Shown here: positions 34,865 to 44,269 of the stretch, in pieces
Numbering within the stretch: position 1 is the stretch's first letter
Layout of the letters: each line of letters begins with the position of its first letter
Assembly (NCBI GenBank): GCA_016191465.1
Contig: JACPOP010000015.1
Coordinates: 336,261-400,260 of the forward strand
Direction: 5' to 3'
DNA length: 64,000 bases
Source of the DNA: Chloroflexota bacterium
Lineage (GTDB): Bacteria; Chloroflexota; UBA6077; CF-72
Notes under the pieces: generated by a model
Database searches by the model: none
The model's input: the letters and a program-made list of their open reading frames with translations, nothing else
What the model was told of the DNA's origin: nothing
Translations under genes and position numbers: made by a program

Positions 34865-37800
34865 TCATGGTAGTTGGCCGAGGTAGAGGCTCAATTCACG
34901 GACGTCGAAGTAATCTCCCTGGACAACGTTTGAAAGGCCAATGGAGTAGCTGTCGCTGGCGTCTGGGCCGGTGACCTGTTCAACGTTAATGCGCAGTGTT
35001 TCCCAGTCACTGCTGGTGGGGGCAGTACTGATATATGTCCTCGGGGGGTCGCGGTCGTCTACCCAGTCCGTCAGCGATAGATTCGCCGCCGCGTTGCCCT
35101 GCGTGCGAACCGTCCCAATGAGGGTGGCCGGCCCGTCGCCAGTTTCGGCGAGTGGCCGCGAAGCATAAAGCACCAGGTACGGCGCGGCTTCGAGAGCCCG
35201 GACGCGGATGAACGGGCCGGTACCGTCCACCAGTTGCTGGATCTCTACAGGCGTGTCCTTTGGCGCGACCTCCCACCCTTGTGGCCGCCCGGTGGCGAGA
35301 GGGGCGCTGAACGTGCTGTTCTGGTTCGCAGGGCGCAACGCGGAGGTGTCGACGACCCAGCGATCCTCACGGAAGACAGCGGGAAGTCCCTTGAATGTGC
35401 CGTCCTTCCATTCCCCCAAGTTCATAACCTGGATCACCTGGCCCTCTTGTCCGAAGAGGCGGATAAGGCGGCCCCTCCCTTCATACCGGGCCAGCCGGCC
35501 ATCGCGGGTGAGGGACACATCTCCCACGCGGAGGTTTCGCTCCGTAGCAATTTCGTCCTTTACGATTGTGTCTGAAGCGGGCTGACTTTCTCCGGGCGTC
35601 CAGAGCGCCCGCACGAGCGCATCGGCAGGCAGCGCCTCCATGTACACCTTTCGCAGGTCCAGAAGGACGAACTCCGCGCCACGGGCGGCGATGGGGATCT
35701 CTGGCACGAGGCTAACGAGCTCGTCTACCGTGGGCTGACGCTCGGGAACCGCGGCTTCTTGAGTTGGCGGTGCAGAAGGATCAACCGTGATCTGGAAGTC
35801 TCCGACGCCGGCCATTGTGCCGTCCGGGAAAACGGCGCGGACCTGGTATCGCTGCACGCCCAGCGGTAGGTCCCGTGGGATCTGCACCGTGCCGCGGAAC
35901 GTGCTGTACTGGCAATTGTACGGAAGCCGTCCCACGACGACTTCATCCCGGGTTACCTCGACACGGGGATTTTCCGCGGATGCGGTCAGCGTACCGCCCA
36001 CCACGAACTTCGACCCAGGAGGCGCCCTAACGGGATCGACGGCCGTCAAGGAGCCAGGGCTTGTTCTTACAACGTTGGAGCTCCATGTTGCTGCGGACAG
36101 AAGCGCCGTGAGGTAGTCGGCGCGGCACGTCGGTGCAGGAGCGTCAAAGGGGGTCAGTTGGTCGGTTGGGAAGTACAACCAGTAGTCTGGGCGCATGTAC
36201 TCGTCGCCGCGTGCCGCGGCATCGCGCTCCCCGAACAGGACATACTGCGAAGCCTGGAAAGGTGCGTCGCCGCGGGTCAGGCGCGCCGCAATGTCCCGTT
36301 CACGCCCCGCCTGGATCCCCACGACCCAGTTGTTTGTGAAGACGGCCGCCGCGTTGGGGATCCACGAAATGGCGAACGTACTCTCCTTGCGGGCCGAGAC
36401 GGCATTGATCCAGGAAAGACTGAGCCCTGGGCGCGTAAGCAGGTTATCCACTTGGATGAGCACCAGATCTGCCACGACGAACGCCACCGCTCCAAGTGCC
36501 ACGACCTGGCGCAAGACTCGCAACCTGGCGTGAGTAGCCGCCAGCAGGAGGCCCAGACACGCCTCGATGACCAGCGCCTTAGCGACCAGGATTGGTGCGA
36601 TGATGAGGGGAAACTCGTGCTTGAGATAGATGTGGAAGGAGAGCGGCGCAAAGGCGGCGAGGCCAACTCCTATCCCAATGACCAGTGCGGCCAGGAGGTG
36701 CATCGCGCCAAATATGGCGACGGGCACGGGAAGGGGCCCCGCGGCGTTCTGCGTGTTCACGGTCCACCTGGCCAGGGGTGGTAGGTGGGAGACCGCCAGA
36801 GAGATAAGCGCACCCAGCCCGATAATCAGCACCAGTGTCAGAGACAGCAGGCCTACCGATGGCAGGGTGACGAACCGGAGCATGTCGCCCAGAGTGGTGG
36901 CAATGTCCTGGAGCGATGCCACCGCAGACGCGGGCGGGCGAAGAACGCCTGCCTGCGCATAGAGCGCGTCCAGTTCCGCGGCCGACGGAACCGGGACGAG
37001 TTGACTCAGGACGGACACCTTGATGGCCGCGCTGACGACCAGGTCAGTAAGCCAGAACCTTGGGCCGAGCACCAGGATGATCTGGATTTGTCGGACGACA
37101 ATGGGGAGCAGGAAGGTGGCGCCGAGGCAGGCGATCTGTGCAAAGGCCGCGCCCCGGGTGCGTGCAGGATGACTCCGGAGGAGGAGCGCTACGCTTCCCG
37201 TGGCCAGGCAGACGATCCAGAAGTCGTACCCGATGCCGAACGCGAGAAACGCGAGCAGCCCGATTGGGAGCCAGAGCGACCGGACCCGCCATGTTGGGAC
37301 GCACGCTACGAGCCGCACGTAGTAGAGAAGCCCAAAGAGCGCGAGCCAGTGCCACGCGCGCAGCGGGTTGAGTGCGAACACGAGCACGTGTGCGCGGTCC
37401 GTAGCGAAGAGGATCAGGGTGACAAGGCCCAGGCGGGCGGAACCGCTGTAGAGGCGGACCGAGCGAAACAGGTACACCAGCCCCGCACCGAATCCAGCAA
37501 GGGTCAGGAGTTGCTTGAGAGGGAATGCGGTTACCCCAACCGCATCCAGGAGCGTGAAAAACACCCCCGCGATGTTGAAATTGTGGGTGTAGAGGAACGG
37601 GTGCGCGGCCAGGTCCGTGCTGGTAGCCATGTCCTGGACAAGCCCGTACGCGAAGCCATACAGACGGAAATTGCGCACGTACTGCAACGCGTCGAACGCT
37701 TCACCGCAATTGGCGGCACATGGGATAAAGGCACTCCGGGCGCCGTCAAGCCACACCACCAGGAGCGTCGTCAGGATGACGAGAAACGGCCACCCGAGAT

Positions 37801-37876
37801 GACTGTCCGCTGGCTGAATGCTCGATCTTACCGACGATCGAGATTCCGCGCCGCGTTGGTGGATGGGAGCCCCCAT
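34865..37876 (-). CDS. large polytopic membrane protein, AHPxxYTH family member C
   Basis: A 1003-residue protein with about twelve helices in residues 25-520 and a long exported C-terminal region. It has GEAFDALQYVRNFRLYG, AHPFLYTHNFNIAGVFF, PLRAWHWLALFG, LLPIVVRQIQIILVLG and AFAPLSFHIYLKHEFP; the last three recur nearly unchanged in the broken paralogue at 49,256. The exported part holds FAISWIPNAAAVFTNNW and PDYWLYFPTD (counterparts of segments in members A and B), an Ig-like domain near residues 620-700, and a beta-rich carbohydrate-binding-like end. Function is unrecognised; GT-C-like is my inference. I chose the ATG at 37876; a TTG lies one codon before it. Confidence 0.72.
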   Translation of the reverse strand: MGAPIHQRGAESRSSVRSSIQPADSHLGWPFLVILTTLLVVWLDGARSAFIPCAANCGEAFDALQYVRNFRLYGFAYGLVQDMATSTDLAAHPFLYTHNFNIAGVFFTLLDAVGVTAFPLKQLLTLAGFGAGLVYLFRSVRLYSGSARLGLVTLILFATDRAHVLVFALNPLRAWHWLALFGLLYYVRLVACVPTWRVRSLWLPIGLLAFLAFGIGYDFWIVCLATGSVALLLRSHPARTRGAAFAQIACLGATFLLPIVVRQIQIILVLGPRFWLTDLVVSAAIKVSVLSQLVPVPSAAELDALYAQAGVLRPPASAVASLQDIATTLGDMLRFVTLPSVGLLSLTLVLIIGLGALISLAVSHLPPLARWTVNTQNAAGPLPVPVAIFGAMHLLAALVIGIGVGLAAFAPLSFHIYLKHEFPLIIAPILVAKALVIEACLGLLLAATHARLRVLRQVVALGAVAFVVADLVLIQVDNLLTRPGLSLSWINAVSARKESTFAISWIPNAAAVFTNNWVVGIQAGRERDIAARLTRGDAPFQASQYVLFGERDAAARGDEYMRPDYWLYFPTDQLTPFDAPAPTCRADYLTALLSAATWSSNVVRTSPGSLTAVDPVRAPPGSKFVVGGTLTASAENPRVEVTRDEVVVGRLPYNCQYSTFRGTVQIPRDLPLGVQRYQVRAVFPDGTMAGVGDFQITVDPSAPPTQEAAVPERQPTVDELVSLVPEIPIAARGAEFVLLDLRKVYMEALPADALVRALWTPGESQPASDTIVKDEIATERNLRVGDVSLTRDGRLARYEGRGRLIRLFGQEGQVIQVMNLGEWKDGTFKGLPAVFREDRWVVDTSALRPANQNSTFSAPLATGRPQGWEVAPKDTPVEIQQLVDGTGPFIRVRALEAAPYLVLYASRPLAETGDGPATLIGTVRTQGNAAANLSLTDWVDDRDPPRTYISTAPTSSDWETLRINVEQVTGPDASDSYSIGLSNVVQGDYFDVRELSLYLGQLP

Positions 37877-37904
37877 CAACGAAGGACTTGCGCTGCCCAG
37901 GGTG

Positions 37905-38768
37905 TCAGAAGCTCCAGCGATAGAGTCTGACGTCGAACGGGTAGAGCGCCCGCGGCATTCGAAGCCACTGGAGGCTGAACACTGGTGGGAACCACTCCCA
38001 CGGATCTGACCTGAACGTGGTTGTCTCCAGGCGGCCTTGGCCGAACGCGGAGCGAGCGCGGCGTAGAAGGGCGGCGCGGGTATAGAAGAACATGTCCAAC
38101 TTGGCGCCGAGCACCTTGCGCCCGAGCGGCCAGCCGATCTGCTCGATCACCCAGAATGGCCACCACGGACTCACTTCGAAGATGAACACGTCTCCACCTT
38201 TACGGACCACGCGCTCAAACTCGCGGAGCACCCCATCAACGTTCGCGTGGTTCTGCGCAATCGAGCTCCCCACCATGTGGTGAATGGAGTAGAAGCACAC
38301 GATTGCGTCGACGCTGTGGTCCGGCAGCGGCAAGTGCTCAGCGCCGCCATAGATGCGGAGGTCCACCTCTCGGTTTGCGCGGACGGATTCGTAGGACGGG
38401 TCCAGGCCGATGACGAACCAGTTCGGCTTCCGGGCATACGACAGGGCGGGACCACACCCCGCATCCAGGACCACGATGTCGCGGTCGGGGAGGACCTGCT
38501 TGAGGAACGTAGCTTGCGGCTCATAAAAGACCGAGCGTACTCCTTCGCCGGTGTTGGATTGTTCCATGACCTCGTGGCGGTCGTCGAAGAAGGACACCTT
38601 GCTTCGGTCCCCGACCACGACCACGTCGTCGACGATCGCGCCCTCAAAGCCGCAGCCCTCGGTGAGGCAGCGTAGCTCGTTCTGAAGGACGTGAACAGAG
38701 CCGTGGCATCGTGGGCAGGCGAGCACCCGCTTCAGCGTGCTTTCCAATGAGGCTGGGCTCGGGTGCAT
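37905..38768 (-). CDS. SAM methyltransferase with N-terminal zinc ribbon
   Basis: A 287-residue protein. Residues 16-42 form a Trm112-like zinc ribbon (ACPRCHG then RCLTEGCGFEG). A class I methyltransferase core follows, with VLDAGCGPALSY as motif I, GLDPSYESVRANREVDL after it, and DAIVCFYSIHHMVG. The C-terminal ~90 residues contain FEVSPWWPFWVIEQIG and a hydrophobic FFYTRAALL helix, perhaps for contact with a membrane-bound substrate. This layout is common for methyltransferases in glycan clusters. Only 28 nt separate it from family member C downstream on the same strand, so the two are probably co-expressed. Confidence 0.82.
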   Translation of the reverse strand: MHPSPASLESTLKRVLACPRCHGSVHVLQNELRCLTEGCGFEGAIVDDVVVVGDRSKVSFFDDRHEVMEQSNTGEGVRSVFYEPQATFLKQVLPDRDIVVLDAGCGPALSYARKPNWFVIGLDPSYESVRANREVDLRIYGGAEHLPLPDHSVDAIVCFYSIHHMVGSSIAQNHANVDGVLREFERVVRKGGDVFIFEVSPWWPFWVIEQIGWPLGRKVLGAKLDMFFYTRAALLRRARSAFGQGRLETTTFRSDPWEWFPPVFSLQWLRMPRALYPFDVRLYRWSF

Positions 38769-39181
38769 TGGGCGCTCCTGTGAGGTCGATCCTACAGGGT
38801 AAAGGTTTCTTCTAATGCGAAGTGCGGGTCAGGGGGCGGCGTGGCGTGCCAACCGGTCCGAGAAAGGTACCGCCTGGCACGCCCAAGGTGTCTGGTGTCG
38901 TGACAAAGCTGGAGTAGAGAACCGACGAACGTCAGCGGCAGCGGGGTCTCAGGAAGGCCGTGGAAACCCCGGCACGCGATGACCGGCCACTTGTAGCCGC
39001 AGAACTGACACCGCCTACGTTAAGGGGCGGCACGAGTTTGCGGCGTAAGCCCTCGCTCCCAGATCGCGCCGCCGGCTGCCGTCCAACACTGTCGGCAACC
39101 GTCAGTAGGCACCTGGCCGCCGCCCATAAGCGGGCCCTGGGCAAGATGCACTGCCTGGCTGGAGCGTGGCACCGGAGATCG
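38769..39181. other. 413-nt intergenic region with a strong hairpin
   Basis: I find no credible gene here. The open frames lack family likeness and a ribosome-binding site. GGCGTGCCA (38843-38851) is repeated inverted as TGGCACGCC (38875-38883), a perfect 9-bp stem with a 23-nt loop. On the minus strand it lies in the leader of the zinc-ribbon methyltransferase gene, and it is also downstream of the NTR-like gene, so it may be a terminator or leader structure. No T-tract follows on either strand. Confidence 0.4.
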
Positions 39182-39604
39182 CTATTGCGGGGCAGGCAAT
39201 TCCACGGACCCGTCACAAAGCGTGGTGTAGTACCGTCCGCCACCAGGGTCAATTTCCCGCAGGTAAAGGCGCCAGTAAGGCCACCCTTCGTAAAAGGGGA
39301 CCTCCCCGGCCACTCGGGGTACCGTCGATCCAGCGAGGACAAACTCGTTCCCTACCGCCTGATCACCTTTGAATACACCATCGACCCGCAGTGTCACCTC
39401 ACTTCTGAAACTCGCGGAGTCGATGTTCAGAACAGTTGCGTCAACTATCACATCCGCCCGCGCCTCCTGGTCCGGAAGCTGGATCGGTTCACAAGAAGCC
39501 CGTGCGAGACCGGTGGTTCCAATGAACAGGGTTCCCAGTACCAACCATGGCAGTACCACAAGCGCCCGGCAACCAGGCGACCAGATGTTACGATGCTTCC
39601 GCAT
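39182..39604 (-). CDS. small secreted protein with NTR/TIMP-like pattern
   Basis: A 140-residue exported protein. A long signal peptide ends at about residue 36 (GLARA). The mature form starts S-C-E-P, then ARADVIVDATVLNID, VTLRVDGVFKGDQ, and near the end YYTTLCDGS. A Cys close to the mature N-terminus, an 'ADVI..ATV..I' strand, a 'V..V.KG' strand and a late Cys resemble bacterial NTR-like domains, the fold of tissue inhibitors of metalloproteinases. It lies 42 nt downstream of the metzincin gene on the same strand. An inhibitor or accessory role toward that protease is a tempting inference only. Confidence 0.6.
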   Translation of the reverse strand: MRKHRNIWSPGCRALVVLPWLVLGTLFIGTTGLARASCEPIQLPDQEARADVIVDATVLNIDSASFRSEVTLRVDGVFKGDQAVGNEFVLAGSTVPRVAGEVPFYEGWPYWRLYLREIDPGGGRYYTTLCDGSVELPAPQ

Positions 39605-39646
39605 TTCAGTCGATTCCCATTGTGAGAATACCCCGGCCGACGAATC

Positions 39647-41845
39647 CTATGGTGAAATGGGATTCGGAGTGGCCGTGGCGATAGTCGCTGTGTCCGCCAC
39701 GCTTGTAACCGTGCTGACGCGAGTCACACCCGTGGGCACGATAATCACGCCCACGGGCAATGCCGCGGGAGTGGTAGACGGCAATGTTGTCGTGGGAATG
39801 CTCGTTGCGAGCGAGCCGGTGGGCGTCGGTGCTGGTATTACCGTGCTCGTGAGAGTTCGCGTAGAAGTAGGCGATGGGGTGGGTGTTGCCGAAGGGAGTG
39901 CTGGCGGAGCGACGGACGGGGTCACAGCGACCGTAGGGACACTATCCAATCCCGAACCTGCAGTGCCTGCACCCTCAAATGCCACTGGTCCTGCACCCAC
40001 GAACGTAGGCCAGCTTCCACAGAGATCGGTCACAACAAGAGGCACGGTGACAGCTTGGCCCGCCGCTGCACGGCGAACATAGAACGTTGCGGATTGGGAA
40101 CCCGCGGGCAGTCCGACGCTGAACCTCCCGGTCCGACCTGTTTGCCCACCCACGTCGATCAGCGCGTTTACCGAGCTACTTGGGTTGGAACTAAGGTTCC
40201 CGAATTGTAGACCCGTGAGACTTGCTCCAACGCCAGCGGTCACGGAGACTTGCAGACGCCCTGGAGCATCGACGGTAGTGTTCGTTCTGATAGAGGGCCG
40301 AGGTGTGCAAGAGAGGAGGGCCGGCCCCGTCACATCCACGATCAGACTACCGGACGCGCCATCATATCCACCAGCTTGGATCCAGTAGTTCGTACCCGCG
40401 ATTGCACCAAACGAGAGCAGCGAGGAAAAAGAACCGTTCGCGTCATCACTGCAGCCCACCAATGTCAGACTTCCCACGAAGTTGCCGGTGTAAACGGCGA
40501 GCACCGTGTCAAAGCTGCTGCCGGAGGTCGAAATGGTGGCCGTGCCATTTACGCTTGGGGTGTAGCTGTACCAGACTGTCCTTCCTATCGGAACAGCGCG
40601 GTTGGTGGGAGAGCAAGGGGAAGGCCAAGTGGGTTCGCCAGCCTGTGTTGTCGCACCCAACGTGTCATCGACACTCTGCCGAGATGGGAGAGCCGCTACC
40701 GTCCACCCCGGGAAGTTGTCGTTGGGAGGAGCGCCCGTGGACGGGCCAAATACCGCCTCCAGTTGGCGGTCCGAAATCGCGCTAAAAACATAGGGGCTCG
40801 GATAAGATTGGCTCAGACGATTCTCGCGCCACCGGATGAATTGATAACCCGGGTTGGCACTCGCAGTCAGAGTAACTTGCTGGCCCACGATGTAGGTGCC
40901 CACGCCGTTCACCGTGCCTGCGTACGCGGGATACACCGTCGTCTGCACCGAGAGTTGCGGTGGTGACAGGGTGACCTGGATCATGGCACTTGTGGATGTT
41001 AGCTGCGTCACGTTAAGCGACACACCTGCATTAAGGTCGGAGTAGATTTCGCCGAGAAGTAGGGGCGCATCGTTGAGATCCGCAGAGCCGGAGCCTGAGT
41101 TCGGGTGTGTGTCAATGAGCTCACTGTCTCCTCCGCCACCAGCGCCGAGAAAATCTGGACCGCAATATGACGTACAGAATGGCTGCACACCAGAGATGTG
41201 GACTATAATCCCGTTGCTGTAATTTGACAAACTGGAAGGCAGCCCTCCCCAGATAGATGGCGGCTTTCGGTATTCGAGATAGTAGTAGCCATTGATATTT
41301 CCGTTACTATCGCGCGTACGGGGGATCTTAAGCACCTTCAAGTTAGCAGTGTTGTCTTCAAATGCATTGATGGTGTAGGTTCCCGGACCGGGTACCACTT
41401 GCAAACGGCCTTGGGTGAGCCACTTCAGAAGATCCTTGTGCACCGCATTCGGCTGCCCGAAGTTGGAGGAATTACCCATCACGTCCAATGGGTCGCTGTA
41501 CTCCGTACTACTGCACGATCCACCGCCTACGCTGAGGGTCCCGCATTCGAGAGAATTTGCATGCCACGCACCAAGATTATGCCCATACTCATGCAATGTC
41601 GTACTGCCGATCTTCGAGCCGAGCCCTGCCGTGAAGTACGGGCTGAGAACCACTGCATAGGATAGATACTGATTGGCTCCGTCGTAGACACCCAAGCTAT
41701 TCGCCCGAACGCTTCCAACACCGCCATAGGAGCACGACGAATAGTTCCAGGAGATTACGATACGGTTATAGTTGTTGAAGTTCAGATCGGGATCAGCAGC
41801 CGTAAACGCCTGATCTGCAATGGTATAATCATCGCAGATCTGTGA
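39647..41845 (-). pseudogene. metzincin (M11-like) metalloprotease, C-terminal part of an interrupted gene
   Basis: This part holds the catalytic and C-terminal regions of a secreted metalloprotease. The zinc motif is HEYGHNLGAWH (codons about 41561-41593), i.e. HExxHxxGxxH, followed by a Met-turn in DPLDVMGNSS, which defines metzincins; the overall pattern is closest to gametolysin (M11). After the catalytic domain come a beta-sandwich, a repeat-like domain (VTLTASANPGYQFIRWREN), a pre-peptidase-type C-terminal domain with GRTVWYSYTPSVNGTATIS, a domain shared with the nearby subtilase, and a Thr/Pro-rich tail. The frame is broken upstream by a short insertion; a TAG at 41876-41878 lies within it. 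A TTG at 41695 could start a truncated product. Confidence 0.72.
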
Positions 41846-42806
41846 GAGCCCGTTTGGAAATTGAACAACCGTGGACTACAAGCGCCCTGAAGGTGCCGTG
41901 AGGGCCCTCTGGAACCCTCCACAGGCGGCCAGAGAGGGTCGAAAGACGGGTTCGCAGCAGTTGAAAGTGGCGTTTGATGAATATCCAAACGGGCTGTGAA
42001 GAGAGTGTATACGGCCCGTAAATGTCTGCTGCACTGCCTTCGACTCCTCTTTCGCCCACAATAGTTGCCTGTCCGTAGGACGCCTCGGAATAGAAGGAAC
42101 GGGCGCTCTGTGGGTTTGACGCGGAAAAAAAGATGCTCGCGAGATTTGCCTTATCCGCCTGTGGGTGGGTGCCTGCACCAGGCGGACTTGCCAGTATGAT
42201 GGCGGTCCGCTGGGGACCAGTTGATCCTACCGCGGTAACGGATTGGACAAGTAGAACCTCGTCTGCGACCACCAACTCCGTGCTCCCGACGAGGGCCACG
42301 CCGGTCACCCGCACCTCATCACCCGGCTTCGCTCCCTGGGGTGACTGGGTCAAAGCGAGTGCGGTCTTCTGGGGGCCTTTGCTGGTCCACTGGATCAGGC
42401 GCGCTTCGTAACGGTCGCGGCCAAGCTCATCAATGGCGATGACCTGAAGTTCCCCTTGCAGGTTCACCCATTCTTCTGTAAGAGCCTGGAGTTGGGACGG
42501 TAGCGCTGCGCGTTCTGCAGGTTGCAACGCAGCATCCAGAACCGCTCGGGGATTAGTGGGGGCGATTTCCCGCAGAAGGTCCCGCCGACGGGTCGCTTTT
42601 TGCAGTGTTTCCGCTTTCACCTGCGCGCGAGAGCCCTGCCGCGCCAGATCGACCAAGTCCGCGCTTAACCTGCGTGCCTCGCTAGCAGCCGCTGTGCTAT
42701 CTGTCTGCTGTTGGGAGGCGGGTGTGTCCCCTGCGTACGAGAGAGGTGTCGCTCCAGCGGCGAGCATCAGGAATATGGTCAAAATCACCGGCACGAGGCG
42801 AGTCAT
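41829..42806 (-). pseudogene. metzincin metalloprotease, N-terminal part of an interrupted gene
   Basis: The first part of the same gene. The ATG at 42806 opens a good signal peptide (MTRLVPVILTIFLMLAAGA...SYAG). A polar helical propeptide-like region of ~110 residues and a small beta domain (QVIAIDELGRDRYEARLIQW) follow. The protease domain then begins, with NLASIFFSASNPQSARSFYS and YGQATIVG, typical of M11 enzymes. Genuine coding ends at about 42000, after YGPYTLSS. From there the frame runs through the inserted element to a chance stop at 41829. Joined to the downstream part without the element it would give one protein of 1001 residues. Confidence 0.72.
41846..41995. mobile_element. ~150-bp MITE-like insertion in the metzincin gene
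   Basis: The terminal inverted repeats AGCCCGTTTGGA (41847-41858) and TCCAAACGGGCT (41984-41995) are perfect over 12 bp. The arms continue as an imperfect palindrome toward the centre (CCCTCTGG against CCAGAGAGGG). GTGA occurs just before (41842-41845) and just after (41996-41999), a plausible 4-bp target duplication. Deleting element plus one duplicate (154 bp) rejoins ...YGPYTLSS with QICDDYTIADQ... in one frame and removes the in-frame TAG. It has no coding capacity, so it would need a transposase in trans. Family unknown. Confidence 0.65.
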
Positions 42807-42953
42807 GTAAGTCCCTGTCTCAGAAGCGATAGAGTTGTACGCGCAGGCAACGAGCCTCGAGCAAAGGTTGAGCGCGACCGCACCACAGGATTCGCCTGCC
42901 ATCCGTGCCCAGAAGGCCAGTCATTCGACGGGCCTGGCCCGGACCCTGCCACT

Positions 42954-44147
42954 TCAGCCACGTGGCCCAGCTTGCGGGCGGTCGGAGCGCCCCGCTGGTG
43001 GCATGGCCGGCGCGGCGATGCGGGATGGCATGGACACGCGGTCCAGGCGTGGGCTGGCGACGTCCTTGCGCTTGGCCACCACGCGGTAGGTGAAGGCGAG
43101 GCTGCTGCTACCGCCCTGCTGCTCGCGGACCACGAAGCCATTGGCTTGCTTGTCCGACACGTAAAGGCCACGCGAGTCGCCCTCTGCCGTGAGGAATACG
43201 AGGTAACGGTCTGCCTGCACCACCGCCGCAAAGTCCGCGTCCAGCCGCACCTCGGCCCGCCCCTGCTCCAGGCGGGCAGTTCCGAAGTCCTCGAAGTAGC
43301 TCTCGGGGCTCTCCAGACAATAGACCCTGCGGATGCTGCCGTCCGGGTGCGGCACGACCGCGCTCTTGATGCCGGTTACACTGAGACTGCCAGAGATGAC
43401 GACTGGGCCATTGAACACCCCCGCATAGCCCGGGCCGGTGGTGGTGCCGAAGATGCCGGGCCCGCTCACGGATGTGCCATACACGCCCGGTTGACCGCCG
43501 GCCGTGCTGCCCACCAACCCGATGCCGCTGGTGGACTGTCCGTTGAGCCCCTGGCCGGAGGTCGAGGCACCCACCAGGCCGAAGTTGGTACCGGTGCCGC
43601 GAATGCCGATGTTGCTGCTGTTCGCATCAACCCCGAAGCCGCTCGTACTCGAACCGTAGACACCGGTGCCCCCCGCTGATCCGCCAAGCACGCCCACACT
43701 GGTGGCCGGCGGTGAGCTCGTGAAATTCGACGCGGTGGTGCTATCGCTTACGCCGATCACCCCGTACGTGCCGGTCGCGGGACTGGCTGGTGCTGTCGTA
43801 GCCGGGGCGGCGGAAAGGCCGTACGCAGCGACCGGATTGGTCGTGGAGGTGGTTTCGGTGACGTTCGCCGAGGCTGTCTCGGTGCTCGCCGCGAGCGCGG
43901 TCGTGGCGAGACCAGCGGCCACGATGCCCGCTCCCTTGAGCCATTGCCGTCGCGCCGTCGGCACGTCCTTCAGCCCTTGCAACTCTTGACCAGGAGCCAA
44001 GATGGTGGCGGAGACAGGCGGGGCACCCGTCTGCTGTCGACGAACCTGCGCTTCAAGGGCTGCCACAGCGTCCTGGAGCCGGGTGAGCTCCGCCAGCACG
44101 TCACGGGGAACCTCGGGCGAAAGAGTGGTCATCATGTCGTCAGTCAT
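42954..44147 (-). CDS. Tat-type exported protein with Gly-rich repeats
   Basis: A 397-residue protein. A coiled coil near residues 16-38 precedes a twin-arginine-like signal (ARRQWLKGAGIVAAGLA, RR at 66-67). Residues ~110-250 are low-complexity repeats of the G-(V/I/L)-x-G-x-S/T type, such as GVLGGS, GVYGSS, GIRGTG and GLVGAS, spaced 10-20 residues apart. They are likely to form a beta-helix or trimeric fibre. The C-terminal ~120 residues form a compact domain (PESYFEDFGTARLEQGRAEV...YRVVAKRKDV). It is probably a surface fibre or appendage protein. GAGGAG lies 6 nt before the ATG. Function is not established. Confidence 0.65.
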   Translation of the reverse strand: MTDDMMTTLSPEVPRDVLAELTRLQDAVAALEAQVRRQQTGAPPVSATILAPGQELQGLKDVPTARRQWLKGAGIVAAGLATTALAASTETASANVTETTSTTNPVAAYGLSAAPATTAPASPATGTYGVIGVSDSTTASNFTSSPPATSVGVLGGSAGGTGVYGSSTSGFGVDANSSNIGIRGTGTNFGLVGASTSGQGLNGQSTSGIGLVGSTAGGQPGVYGTSVSGPGIFGTTTGPGYAGVFNGPVVISGSLSVTGIKSAVVPHPDGSIRRVYCLESPESYFEDFGTARLEQGRAEVRLDADFAAVVQADRYLVFLTAEGDSRGLYVSDKQANGFVVREQQGGSSSLAFTYRVVAKRKDVASPRLDRVSMPSRIAAPAMPPAGRSDRPQAGPRG

Positions 44148-44269
44148 AGGGATCTCCTCGGGTGATTGGCGGGGTGAAAGCGCTGCGTGTCAGGGCACTA
44201 GCCGGATCCGCATGGCCGCTGTGTGCGGGTGCGAACTGCAAAGCGATTGGGTACGAACAGACTGGCGTC

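Noticed and set aside
38932-39342. A 136-codon minus-strand frame overlapping the NTR-like gene.
   Set aside because: It overlaps a better-supported secreted protein, has no signal, motif or ribosome-binding site, and is Arg/Ser-rich.
41844-42005. The segment between the inverted repeats could be an invertible phase switch rather than an insertion.
   Set aside because: Turning the inner segment round gives stop codons in all three frames of the host gene. Simple removal restores the frame perfectly.
41829-42010. Programmed translational bypass or an intron could remove the 154 nt from the protease message.
   Set aside because: There are no group I or II core features and no take-off/landing codons with a supporting stem. 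Terminal repeats with a flanking duplication fit transposition better.
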